From: Isochrysis galbana
Lineage: Eukaryota; Haptophyta; Isochrysidales; Isochrysidaceae
Direction of reading: 5' to 3'
Length of the DNA: 64,000 nt
NCBI GenBank assembly: GCA_018136815.1
Contig: CM030931.1
Coordinates: 9,993,072 to 10,057,071, forward strand
The notes under the pieces were generated by a model, which saw only the letters and a program-made list of their open reading frames with translations, was not told the DNA's origin and did not search any database. Shown piece after piece: positions 52,581-61,989 of this stretch. The position numbers and the translations under genes are program-made. Numbering within the stretch: position 1 is the stretch's first letter; the number at the start of each line of letters is the position of its first letter.

Positions 52581-53546
52581 TTACAACCAGTCAGCTCCAG
52601 TTTTCGACAACCAGTCAACTCCAGAAGGTGCCATGTCGGTGCTTGGCACACGTCCAGCTTGCTTGCGAAAGGCGAACGAGAAGTAGAGTTGCGCAACTTG
52701 CGCCTCTTTCTCACTCAGAACTGGCAGTGATTGGCCTCCACGCCCGTCCCTGCCGCGCATTTTGCCTACCGCTCTGTACATTGATTCAATGGCAATCGGG
52801 ACAAGGCCATGAGCTTCTGCCAATCGGGTGAGGGTGTCGCGCCAGACAAGATATTCGTGTGCATCGGTTAGGTCGTCAGAATCTTGTGTGACAGTGTCCT
52901 GCAAGCTGAAGCACAGCCCATGACCAAACTCATCGTCGTGTTGTGGGCCGATGCGTAAGCTGCCTCCATCTTCCGTCTTCCCCCCTGGGTTTGCTTCCGC
53001 TTGTGCGTTTTGCGCATGCCCGCCGTCGCCTCGCTTACCGTCACGGCGACCAGTTTCAGGTACCATACTACCCTCCGCCGCCCTAGTCCTATGGGCCATT
53101 TGCGCGTCAACACGCTTCAAGCGCAGCACAAAGGGAAACTCGGGCGGCTCCAATGTCACTGAATTCTTACCGTCCAACACCTTGAGCACAGCGCTCGCGT
53201 CGGGCGCTGTGCCAAAGAACACACCGCCGGCGGAGTCGCGCACAAGATACTGCGAAGAAGAGTGCTCGTCGCGCGGGGAGTAGTAGTCGTGCACCGACGA
53301 AGGGTGGTAGTCGTCGGTGCGCGGGTATCGCCACGCGTCCCTGAGTTGCGCGCTGCGTTGGTTGGACAGGCGCGCTCGCCGGACGGCACTTTGGTTGAGT
53401 GTCGTCATCGCGCGCGCGAGCGTGGGGGCTGTTTGCATTACGCTTGATATAATTTTGGGGGGAGGGGGATCTTTCTCTCTCTCTGCGACGCGCGCGGTAC
53501 ACCACAGAGCCGTGGTTCCTCCGGCGGCGGCGGCAGACCTTCGCAT
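52581..53546 (-). CDS. mRNA cap guanine-N7 methyltransferase, C-terminal part only
   Basis: A 321-residue frame from an ATG at 53546. It contains the later part of the methyltransferase fold: AGGVFFGTAPDASAVLKVL, FGHGLCFSLQDTVTQ, HEYLVWRDTLTRLAEAHGL and LSEKEAQVAQLYFSFAFRKQ. These correspond in order to conserved segments of RNMT/Abd1 that follow the S-adenosylmethionine-binding glycine loop. That loop, expected about 100-150 residues earlier, is missing; the N-terminal 90 residues are Arg/Ser-rich. A Gly/Lys/Arg insert lies at about 150-200. No upstream exon was found on the minus strand to 54100. It is probably a 5'-truncated copy of a capping-enzyme gene, and the 29-nt tail motif lies downstream. 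Confidence 0.65.
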   Translation of the reverse strand: MRRSAAAAGGTTALWCTARVAEREKDPPPPKIISSVMQTAPTLARAMTTLNQSAVRRARLSNQRSAQLRDAWRYPRTDDYHPSSVHDYYSPRDEHSSSQYLVRDSAGGVFFGTAPDASAVLKVLDGKNSVTLEPPEFPFVLRLKRVDAQMAHRTRAAEGSMVPETGRRDGKRGDGGHAQNAQAEANPGGKTEDGGSLRIGPQHDDEFGHGLCFSLQDTVTQDSDDLTDAHEYLVWRDTLTRLAEAHGLVPIAIESMYRAVGKMRGRDGRGGQSLPVLSEKEAQVAQLYFSFAFRKQAGRVPSTDMAPSGVDWLSKTGADWL

Positions 53547-54010
53547 ATCCTAGCGCGACTACCCCCGACAGCCTAAAATCCCTATACGTAATAGCATGGA
53601 GATACATCATCAGAGACTTCTACAGAGTAGAATATGAGTCATATGAATTTCACTACATACCAGCATTGGAAGCCACGCTCATAAGATTCTCTACCCTGGT
53701 GAGAGGCCGCGCTCTGCCGAGCCTCTACAACTCGGCGAGAACCGGTAAGGCCGCCCAGGGAAGAAAACCCAAGATCAAAACCCCGCGGGAACTTAGTACA
53801 CCAATATTCACGGAGGACCGAAAGGGTAGATTGAAAATGAAAATGAGCGACACCCTAACTAAGCCAAGTGGCGGAAGCGCTTGGCCTAGCGGAGCGGCTG
53901 GCCTGAGACGCACCTACAACCCGCCCCGAGCCCAACTTGAAGGCGCTAAAACACCGCGCAACACAAAGAGCTTCAAGGACGACAAGACGCCCGAACGACA
54001 CGAAAAATAA
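53540..54010 (+). CDS. Unrecognised plus-strand fragment
   Basis: A plus frame without an early ATG is open across this stretch to a TAA at 54008-54010. The first part reads like folded protein (SLYVIAWRYIIRDFYRVEYE, then FHYIPALEATLIRFSTLV), followed by a basic Lys/Arg/Pro-rich tail. It may be the end of a transposon protein. It overlaps the start of the cap methyltransferase fragment on the other strand by a few bases. Confidence 0.35.
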   Translation, partial: FAYPSATTPDSLKSLYVIAWRYIIRDFYRVEYESYEFHYIPALEATLIRFSTLVRGRALPSLYNSARTGKAAQGRKPKIKTPRELSTPIFTEDRKGRLKMKMSDTLTKPSGGSAWPSGAAGLRRTYNPPRAQLEGAKTPRNTKSFKDDKTPERHEK

Positions 54011-54110
54011 ATAGGCCACCCAGTGACACAGGAGAAAGGCGAGAACATTCGCTGGGGACAAGTGCACCCGATCCAACCCAACTCCCCCCAACAACCAACA
54101 ACCTGAGCCC

Positions 54111-54235
54111 CTAAGTAGAGCACAAGGGGAGGAGCCGCAAGGCGGGTAGTGGGGAGTGAGGAGGGAAGGAGCGTGGCTACGAAAATAGATCTCAGTGCCG
54201 CGCGCGCGGCGAGAATATTAAAAGGTTTTTTTTTC
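54111..54235 (+). repeat. CCCCCTAGTA-family repeat, diverged copy
   Basis: Diverged match to 18240-18375 and 46565-46720, ending in GCGGCGAGAATATTAAAAGG as at 18370. Confidence 0.65.
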
Positions 54236-54279
54236 TTCCTCCTGTGTCTCCGAGTGGGCGGCCGACTCTGTCCCGACTT

Positions 54280-54800
54280 ATCCTTTAAACAGGAGCGGGA
54301 CTTACCGATTTTTCAGTGGGCGGAGCTCTCGCTCCGCCCACCCCCTTCTCTGCGCCTCTCTCCCCTCTCCTGCGGCACGCGCGATGGCGCGCCTGCGGCA
54401 GGCCTCCAGCTGCCCTCTGGCGGCCCCTGGAGGCTCCTGGAGGCCAGCTTAGGGGGCAGAGGAGCAGAGGAGGCTGGGGCTGGGCCCTGGCCTCCCCTGC
54501 CTCTACCTCGTTGGCGCTCCTGAGCCTCTGGGGCCCCCACGCTGAACCTGTCTGCCTGTCGACCAGGGGGGGAGGGGGGGTTGGAGCAATGGGCTGGCCA
54601 CGAGGGGCCAGGATAGGGCGAATGGGGCGAGCCTGTGGGGAAGGGAGTGGATCAGTAGGGCAGTGGCCTCCTGGCAAGCCATCAGGCATGCCAGGAGGAT
54701 GGGTGGTTCCTCCCCCATGGCAGGGGAGGAGTGGAGAGAGGGGGTGGCTCGTGCCGCCCCCGCATGGGTCAACCAAGTATAAACTTAGTTGACTCAGCAC
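54280..54800 (+). repeat. GC-rich dispersed repeat, copy C
   Basis: The fullest copy. It begins near TGTCCCGACTTATCC with AACAGGAGCGGGACTT, runs through TGGAGGCTCCTGGAGGCCAG and CTGTCGACCAGGGGGG, and ends with AACCAAGTATAAACTTAGTT (54775-54794). Copies A and B lie at 27720 and 45975. No transposase and no target duplication could be identified. Confidence 0.88.
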
Positions 54801-55250
54801 ATTGACAGGTTTGGTTTGGGGCTGGGTGTTAACAGGTCAGATGTTGCCCACTACTGGGTATTAATGGTATTAATTTGTTAACGGGCTTAACCCAGCCCTA
54901 GCCTTGCATTCCGGGCTAGCTAGTCAGTAGTGCTTAAGTGTGAACTCTGGTAATAGTACTACTAGTAGTAATGTTCAAGAATCCAGAATAGAGGAGAGGA
55001 GAGCAGCAGAGTGAAACGCCCGCCTCCCCTCGCGCTCCCTCTCTGCGCTCTCTTGCGCGGACCGAACGAACGCTTGACGCTTTAAAGGCAGCTAGCTGCT
55101 TGGCTGCTTGGCTGCGGGTGCGAGCGGAGGTGCTGCGTGGTTAGAGAGAGAGGCCACATCGACGAGGGCTCAAGAGGGCCGGGGAAGGGCGGTAAGGGGA
55201 GGCGCAAGGCTGGGGTGAGGCGAAATAACACTTTGCTAAGGCAGTGTTGC
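54801..55250. other. Intergenic, probable promoter and 5' UTR of the matrixin gene
   Basis: AT-rich to about 55000, then GC-rich. No TATA-like element stands out. The matrixin frame is open upstream of the ATG at 55251 to about 55137 but without another ATG. Confidence 0.4.
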
Positions 55251-57320
55251 ATGGCGCCCTCTCTCGTGATGGCTTGCACGCTCATGGCTGGAGCGCGCGC
55301 GTGGATCACCACCGGCCAGCAGCTTTACGGCGCGCAGATCGATGAGTGGCGGCTCGAGACGAGGAATGATTCGAACCTTGGCGACCCGAACTCTGTGCCG
55401 GCAAAGTACCTGTCCAGGGGCAGGCTCTGGAGCATGCCTGAGGACCAGTCGAGCACGCACGGGCTAGGTGGCGGTATCACGTGGGCCTGGGATCCAATTC
55501 TGTGCGGCAAACTCCTCCCGCTCTTCGACGAGCGCTTCTTCAATTTCGTTACGTGCGATGACATCAAGGCAGCACTCGTTCGAGGCTTCGAGTCTTGGTC
55601 GCGGAACAGCCGGTACATCAAATTTTACGATGTGACGGCACAGTGCGAAGGCCTAGGCCAGCTCACACCAGATTGCCCGCTAGCCGAGGTATGGGTCGGG
55701 CCGCTGGAATGCCCGTACGCAGCCGACATGTGCAACGCATCCACGGTCTCCACTCAGGTTCGGACAGCAGCGTCCGCCACACCGACTGTTGTCCTAACTA
55801 ATGACTTCCGCTTCACGAATGGTCAGCGCAATATGTACATACGCAAACAACGGCCAACATTTGAGATTGTGGGCGGAACTCTGCTCTTCGATGTTGGGGT
55901 CGACAACCCAAAAATGTGCTGGTACTTGGACTCGACCTTTTGCAGCGGCTTCCATGACCTGAAGTCGGCGTTCTGGGGACAGACCGACGCCGATCGATCG
56001 AGCAATGCATTCTGGCTGCTTTCCTTCTTGATCTGGGGCTTTTGGTTGCTGTGGCATGCCTACGTCTGCTACTGTGCATTCTTTATACTATTCCCGCGGG
56101 AGAGCACGAGGGACAAGTTGGTCAAGGAACTTCGGGAAGCCGCAGTGAGCATGAGCTGGAAAGAGTGGAGCGACCTGTCGGACGTGCGGAAGACGTACTT
56201 CTTGGCGGTTCTAAAGCGATTTGCTGAGTATCGCACGATTTGGATCGCGCTCTCTGCGATTCTGACAATTGGTGTTCCGGCTTTGTACTTCAAGGTAGTG
56301 ATGCCTTGTTGGAGCTGCTATGACTTTGAGGGCGCCGTGGTCCATGAAGTCGGGCATCTCTTGGGGCTCGGCCATCCCGGGTATGCCGTCGCCCCCCCCT
56401 CGTACTCTGGTGGCGTCCAAGGCGATCCTGGCTACGATGTATACAACGAGATCCTCACGAATGGCAGCAACTTTGATGCTCACTCGTGCAATCATGTGTG
56501 GGACAGCGTGAAGGCAGGCACGCCTGCTGGAGTTGAACTGAGCAAGGCCACCGGTCTGCGGCCGTCTGTGATGGAGGCCTTCACGCAGCACAACCCGCGA
56601 CAGTGTCTCTTCGAGGACGATGTGGAAGCACTCCACACGCTCTACCCAGACTGTACCGGTGCTAGCTTCACTGGTGTGAGTTGCGTGAAGGTGAGCTTGA
56701 AAATTGGTCTTGTGCGGATTCTCATCTTCTTGGCGATCCCGATCTTGGCGATGCAGCTCATCCTCCTGCTTGTCGACCACTACATTGATCACCATCGCAT
56801 CCAAGAGCTTAATCGCTACAAGCAGGCCAAGAGCGACGCCGAGGGGCTGCCTGACGTAGCCTCCATCGACAAGCCAGCCAAGTTGCCAACACACAGCAGC
56901 AGAAAAGTTGTACCGGAGCATATGCACCAAGATCAACCTGGGCCATCGTCGTCAGACAACATTGCGCGAGAAAGCTCAGCGGCAACCTCTGCCACACCTG
57001 TAAGAACATCTCATGCCGCTCCAGAACTGCAGGCGCTCAGGCTGTCCAACCACAGCCAAGAGGGGGCCCATGGGTCGCCGAGTCCAGGCGTGCGTGCCTC
57101 AATTCCAGGGCCACCTTCTCCCAGCCCAACCGGACGCACGCGTGCCAGCACACCTAGGAATGCCGCTACCCCTCATCGGAGAGAAGGAGGTGCGCGACTA
57201 AATTTTGCCGGAGCAGCTCTTGCGAATATCCGGCCCGAACCCAATTTGGAAGGTGATAGGGAGAGTGGCAAGTTGCCACCCCTGCCGTCGCGCTTGCCCA
57301 TGCCCATTTCTGAATCGTGA
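55251..57320 (+). CDS. Membrane-inserted matrixin (M10-type) metalloprotease
   Basis: Single-exon protein of 689 residues; the ATG is at 55251. The first 20 residues (MAPSLVMACTLMAGARAW) look like a cleavable signal. The N-terminal half has a matrixin-like start (GGGITWAWDPILC, DDIKAALVRGFESWSRN) and several Cys. The zinc site HEVGHLLGLGHPG is at about 365-377, and the Met-turn region reads LRPSVMEAFTQ with EDDVEALHTLYPDC closing the domain. Unusually, two hydrophobic segments (about 253-280, WLLSFLIWGFWLLWHAYVCY; and about 330-350) lie between the halves, before the zinc site. A third segment follows the catalytic domain (about 487-508). The remaining 180 residues are a hydrophilic Ser/Pro tail. 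I infer a polytopic membrane metalloprotease of the endomembrane system or cell surface. Confidence 0.85.
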   Translation: MAPSLVMACTLMAGARAWITTGQQLYGAQIDEWRLETRNDSNLGDPNSVPAKYLSRGRLWSMPEDQSSTHGLGGGITWAWDPILCGKLLPLFDERFFNFVTCDDIKAALVRGFESWSRNSRYIKFYDVTAQCEGLGQLTPDCPLAEVWVGPLECPYAADMCNASTVSTQVRTAASATPTVVLTNDFRFTNGQRNMYIRKQRPTFEIVGGTLLFDVGVDNPKMCWYLDSTFCSGFHDLKSAFWGQTDADRSSNAFWLLSFLIWGFWLLWHAYVCYCAFFILFPRESTRDKLVKELREAAVSMSWKEWSDLSDVRKTYFLAVLKRFAEYRTIWIALSAILTIGVPALYFKVVMPCWSCYDFEGAVVHEVGHLLGLGHPGYAVAPPSYSGGVQGDPGYDVYNEILTNGSNFDAHSCNHVWDSVKAGTPAGVELSKATGLRPSVMEAFTQHNPRQCLFEDDVEALHTLYPDCTGASFTGVSCVKVSLKIGLVRILIFLAIPILAMQLILLLVDHYIDHHRIQELNRYKQAKSDAEGLPDVASIDKPAKLPTHSSRKVVPEHMHQDQPGPSSSDNIARESSAATSATPVRTSHAAPELQALRLSNHSQEGAHGSPSPGVRASIPGPPSPSPTGRTRASTPRNAATPHRREGGARLNFAGAALANIRPEPNLEGDRESGKLPPLPSRLPMPISES

Positions 57321-57372
57321 GCTGGACGCGCTTGTTCCCATTGCTGAATCGTGAGCTGGACGCGCTTGTGCA
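57311..57372 (+). repeat. Direct duplication spanning the matrixin stop codon
   Basis: CTGAATCGTGAGCTGGACGC, followed by GCTTGT, occurs twice, about 34 bp apart. The first copy contains the last codons and the TGA at 57318-57320. Confidence 0.85.
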
Positions 57373-57689
57373 TTGATGTGGCTGCCGGGGCTCCTTTCCG
57401 GCCGCCCCCGCGTTGTGGCGCATGCGGTGCGCAAGTGCAAGGTGTGTGGTTTAAAGGAGTGCGAGTGCGGTGTGGTGTGTAAGTGCAAAGAGCTCTCCTA
57501 GTACCTAGCAGCGTATATATCTTTAAGATAACTTTCTTGGGGTATGTGCGAACACTTTTTATGTTCGGTATGTATGGTATTGGTATTCAATAACAAAATC
57601 TGACGGTGGGGTTGGAGCTTGGGTGGGGTTGGATGGAGCTTGGTGGGGTTGGAAGCTTGGATGGGGTTGGAGCTCGGGTGCCCTTGGAT

Positions 57690-57880
57690 AGATAGGGCTT
57701 CTGCAAATGCCTTCATCCCCTCATCGCCAGCAAAGTTGTGTTGTACGTGAGATCGAGATTTTCGAGATTGTTCAAGGCTCCCTCGGCCTTGGCAAATGTC
57801 TTCATTCCCACGTACCCAATCTTGTTGTATGAGAGATCGAGATATTTGAGATTGTTCAAGGCGCCCTTGGACAACTAAGT
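57690..57880 (-). pseudogene. Leucine-rich-repeat fragment (ribonuclease-inhibitor type)
   Basis: On the minus strand two 28-residue repeats appear: LNNLKYLDLSYNKIGYVGMK and LNNLENLDLTYN followed, after a small frame slip, by FAGDEGMKAFAEALS. The slip and the lack of flanking repeats mark it as a gene fragment. It stops at a variant of the AACTAAGT palindrome (57874-57892), suggesting it was cut by insertion of the neighbouring repeat. Confidence 0.65.
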
Positions 57881-57949
57881 TTATATACTTAGACGCGATC
57901 GAGCGCGCCGTCGCGACTCCCCTACTCCATCGGGTCCCCCGCCGAGGGC

Positions 57950-58062
57950 GCCCTGACGAATTGGGATGGCCCATAGGGCCTGAGGGCAATGAGGAAGGGG
58001 CCAAGCCGGCGGCAGGCGCGGCTGAGGGAACGACTTCGGAGGTGCTGACGGGCTGAAGCCCG
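57950..58062 (-). repeat. GCTGACGGGCT-family repeat, inverted copy
   Basis: Reverse complement of 42450-42570, nearly identical over about 110 bp (GGCCCATAGGGCCTGAGGGC, GAACGACTTCGGAGGTGCTG). Confidence 0.9.
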
Positions 58063-58400
58063 CCTTGCGAAAGTCGGCTACGTCTTTGTACATTTCGCGA
58101 AATTGATTCGCGCAATCCGCCGTAACCATAATTTCCCATGGACCGGAGGCGCTCTTAGACAAAAAGTCAGGTTCCAGGTCGACGCCTTCGAGTTTGTTGA
58201 GATGCGCAACAATGGCGCTCAAGGTCTCTTCTTCTTTAGCCTTGTGGCCCTTCTCGTACGCCGTGAAGGTGATGATGATTTTGTGAGAGTCTGGGAACTC
58301 GGCCTCTTCCTCGGGCTCGGGCTCGAGGTCTTCGTCGAGTAGGGCCACCTGTGTGGCCGTGGAGGGAGACGAGGTTAGTCTTTTGTTTGGTCGTGTTCCT
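58063..58400 (-). CDS. Hypothetical protein fragment inside a repeat cluster
   Basis: The minus frame here is protein-like: EPEPEEEAEFPDSHKIIITF, then EETLSAIVAHLNKLEGVDLE and GPWEIMVTADCANQFREMYK. It has no ATG in the unique part; the open frame starts at a non-ATG near 58450 and runs into the GCTGACGGGCT repeat at its 3' end, so it is incomplete. It may be carried by the composite repeat bounded by the palindromes at 57874 and 59083. Confidence 0.4.
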
Positions 58401-58446
58401 CTAGGGCCCAATGGGCTCAGTGTGCCTTCAGCGCTACCGCTTCCTC

Positions 58447-59102
58447 TCAAGGATTTTGAGTGGGGTGTATTTTGTGTTGGCCCAATTTCGAATTTCGTGT
58501 TGGTGTTTGTTGTGGTGGGCCTCTGAGGCCAGTGTCGTGCTCGTCACCCTGGCGCCCGAGACGCGGCCTTCTGCCCGTCCTTCGTCGTCGCTGTAGAGTG
58601 CCTCTCCGGGTGTCGTCTTCTCTGTTGTCTCTGTCCCCCTTGTTGGGGGCCCACAGCTGTTCAGTGTTCTTGACCTTTGTCAACATACCCCCATGGGGGT
58701 CTTGTCTATGATGGTGCCGGGCCAGCCCCTCGTGCCGGAGCACGAGGGCGGTACCGCGGCTGTGTAGGGGCCAGGCCCGGAGGCCTTCCCTGTTGGAACG
58801 TCCCTCTTGTGTGGTGTGGCTGGGGTGGCTGTGTGGAGTGATGTGGGTGTGCTGCATGCTGGCTGCTGCCAGCATGCAGGCTGTTGTGTCTCCGTTCTCG
58901 GGGGTGGGCGGGCGCGGCCCGCTGGCTCCTGTGCCCACCTGGTCGGGCGGGTCGTCTTGGCGTGGTCGCTCCGGCGACAGTGGCGTGTCCATGAACGCTT
59001 CGTCCATGGCGGCGAGGGCGGCGGCAGCGAGGGCGGGAGGCGGCGCGCGCTCCATGACCCTATCAGTTTACTGATAGTTGAACCAAGTATAAACTTAGCT
59101 AG
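58447..59102 (-). mobile_element. Repeat-borne ORF (MDTPLSPERP family)
   Basis: A minus-strand frame of about 200 residues from an ATG at 59055 contains EAFMDTPLSPERPRQDDP and then a His/Arg-rich, disordered stretch. Its N-terminal segment recurs at 18420-18550 and, decayed, at 43110-43200. Upstream lie CTATCAGTTTACTGATAG and the palindrome at 59083-59102. I infer a gag/ORF1-like part of a transposable element. No catalytic domain is present. Confidence 0.45.
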
Positions 59103-59154
59103 AAGGCGGGGAATGATCACCGGTCACCGCGGAGGGGCGCGGGTCACCGGACCA

Positions 59155-59300
59155 TATCTAAGCCCTTCACCCCTATCCCCCTAGTAGTGCACGGGGGGAG
59201 TCGCCTGATGGCGGGGGGGGGAAGGGCCGGGGGAATGGAGTGTAGAAAGTTTGCTTCGTGAAAGAAAGTGGTGGGTCCACGGCCGCGTCGTGTGCGGTGG
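59155..59300 (+). repeat. CCCCCTAGTA-family repeat copy
   Basis: Near-identical to 46565-46720. Both are preceded by GGTCACCGG- or GATCACCGG-type sequence and CATATCTAAGCCC, so the repeat extends about 60 bp further 5'. Confidence 0.9.
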
Positions 59301-60149
59301 GAGCATATATAAAAAGTTTACTACTACTATTTTTATGCTAAGGCCGTGTAGGCGTGCGAAGGGAAGTCCCCGCATTGTTTCGATTGCCTTTTCCAGAATG
59401 TGGGAAGTACGTTGGACGCCGGCTCCAGACGGACCGTATGAATGCGCAACAACATATAATAGGCAGCTAGCTTTAGACTATAGAGCCGAGGTATGAGGTA
59501 TGGGCATGGATGAAATGTTAGTTGGCGCGTGGCGGCCAAGCGCCGGACGGTCACGTGGCAAGCGCGCCGCTGTGCTACCCTGAAGACGTCCGTCACAAGG
59601 GATTGCACATTAGACGTTGTCGCCCTGCCCCCGCTCCCCATTCCGGGCGCCGCACCGCCATGATTGAGCTTCGCTCGCCGATGGCTTCCCCCCCCCCTCT
59701 TCCGCCGGCGATACGGAGTCGGGCAGCGAGTTTGATTCACGACTCATCGCACCAAATAGCAGAGACCCCTCTTCGTACAAATTTGCTGAAGCCGGAGCAA
59801 TGGCAAGCAAATGGGGATGACAATGCGTTACGCGCGCGCCATGCGCCACCTGTTGTGCCTACCTTAACAAGGACTCTCGACCGTATTTTGGCATTGGCCA
59901 CCGCGCATTGCTCCACATATGATGTGCATGGAGCGAGTGGCAGGTGTTACAAGAGAGTTGAAACGTCACTCGGCCTCCGACTGGACACCTCGGTAAGGAC
60001 GGGCCGACGCAGATGCGATGACGTGCGCAGGATGAGAAAGAACGTATAGACGCTCCGGGAGAGAACGGCTGGAGGTGCGAGTCTTGCAGCATGCATGAAT
60101 TAGTTGCATTGGATCCACTTGTGTACCGAGGAACAAATAGGAGATGCCC
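59301..60149. other. Intergenic, 3' flank of the ankyrin gene
   Basis: Overlapping shadow frames only. The stretch GAGGTATGAGGTATGGGCATGG at about 59488-59510 loosely resembles 49567-49590. The long minus frame reading into this region from the ankyrin gene exists only if its short intron is not removed. Confidence 0.45.
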
Positions 60150-61951
60150 TCACTTAGGGTCGTCATTGACTGGGGTTCCAATGTAAACGAAAAGCATGCA
60201 AGCAACACTGAAGACCGCAGCACCTGCGCACCAAGAAGGGCGATGCTTCGACTCGGGAAATGGGGACCTGAAGAATTTGTCATACAGTCGCCCAAAGCGG
60301 CCTCTCTGGGCTTCGGGGAGGGAGGCGCACCGATTGCGAAATAGAGATACCTGAACCATTCGTCCCTAGCCACCCGGTGTAGCTTCTCCTCATCTACGGT
60401 GAAATCGCGAGGTGCGGGTCTCGCACGTATCTTGCCACCGTCCTCCTCCTCCTCCTCCTCCTCCTCCTCCTCCTTGAGGACGCGGCCCGGCTTTGATGGT
60501 GGACTGCCAGCACTAGGTACGCGATCGGCACCACCCACCGTTGAATTAAAATGTCCGTTTGTGCATTTCTCGCTCGTCAATGGCCCCATACCCTGAACCG
60601 CATGGCCAGAAGACCCCCCCGTGACCTCCCCATGACCTCCATGGCTTTGTGCATTGGCTGCTGGGAGAGAGGGCTTAAATGAGCATGCAGATCCAGGCAC
60701 TATTGAGCTGGACATTTCAGTCGTCGTGGTGGAGTTCGAGGCATTCGCCTCTTTCGTCGCTTCACCGCCCCCATTCAACGCTCGTTCGATCACTTTTGCA
60801 CACGATGCATGGCCTCTAGCGCGCGCCCATTCAAGCGCGGTGCGGCCCTCGAATTGGAGGTCGAGTGGAAGACCCTCCTCCTCGAGCAATAGCTTCACAC
60901 AACCAAGTCGCCCCATGTAAGCCGCGGTGATGAGGGGCGAGGCCCCCGTGCCTCTGCCGTTCTCAGCCACTGTAAGCTGAGTCGGATCGGCACCGTGGTC
61001 TAAGAGCAGACGCACTATTTCCTTATTACCACCATAGCATCCCGCAGTCAAGGCTGTGGTCCCATCCCGGGAGGCGGTTTCCACATCGGCCTGTGACGCC
61101 AGGAGCAACCGGACTACGTCTTCGTGACCGCGGGAGCAGGCGGCGGCGAGAGGCGTCTGGCCGTGCGAGTGGCCCTTGTTTATCTCAGCGTTGGCTTCCA
61201 AGAGCATTTTTACGGCGGTCACGTGGCCCTGCGAGCTGGCGATATGAAGGGCTGTCATCGGCGTGTCTGTCCGAGTTGCATTGATGTCCACGCCCTCTAC
61301 CACGAGGACTTTACGCAGGATGCCCGTGTCGCCATGGTGAGCTGCGGCGAGGAGCTGTATGAACGGGTCCGGTGGGGAGCGCTTTTTTGCATCGTTCGCT
61401 GAATGGCCGTGAGAATGATCATGAGATTGGCTTGCAGCAGCTTGTTCAGCAGGTGAGGGTTTGTTTCGCTCGCTCTCCGGCAGCCTGGCCTCTAGCAGTT
61501 TCACAATCTCGGCGTGCTTCTCGCGCCTTGCGAGATCGAGCGCTGACCAGCCTTGCACACGATGCGCAGCATCAGCACCCGCATCGAGCAGAATTCGCAC
61601 GAGCTCGGTGGAGCCTTGATGGACTGCGAGCCAGAGCGGTGTCATGCCACGGTCGTGCTCCCGATTCACCTGTGCACCAGCCTTGAGCAGCATCTTTGCG
61701 ATTGCAGGCCTGCCGCCATCCTGGCACGCCTTATACAACGGAGTGGCGCCATCGGCTCGCTGCGCGTCGACATCGGCACCTGCTGCGATTAGGAGCTCGG
61801 CCACCTTAGTGTGCCCGAACTCGCACGCCACATAGAGCGCAGTCGCGCCGCCCTCTGGATGACGCCAGTTGATGTCGGTGCCCTCTTGGTCTAGGATATG
61901 CTTCACGCCGTCGTACTTGCCGTGGTAGGCGGCAGAATACAGCTCAGCCAT
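60150..61951 (-). CDS. Ankyrin-repeat protein with C-terminal membrane segment
   Basis: Predicted 584 residues with an ATG at 61951; exons on the complement are 61951-60351 and 60303-60150. The first 155 residues hold about five ankyrin repeats (GGATALYVACEFGHTKVAEL, GMTPLWLAVHQGSTELVRIL). After a His/Ser linker, five or six more follow from about 195 to 395 (TPMTALHIASSQGHVTAVKM, QTPLAAACSRGHEDVVRLLL). A Ser/Gly-rich linker and a Glu run encoded by a (CTC)n tract come next. Without splicing the frame drifts into unlikely sequence. Removing a 47-nt GT-AG intron joins RDEWF to GRFGRLYDKFFRSPFPES and a membrane helix (CAGAAVFSVACMLFVYIG) before the stop. I infer an ankyrin scaffold anchored in a membrane. 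Confidence 0.8.
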
Positions 61952-61989
61952 CCGCGTGTGTGCAGGCGGGGCGTGTGCCCTCCCTGGCT

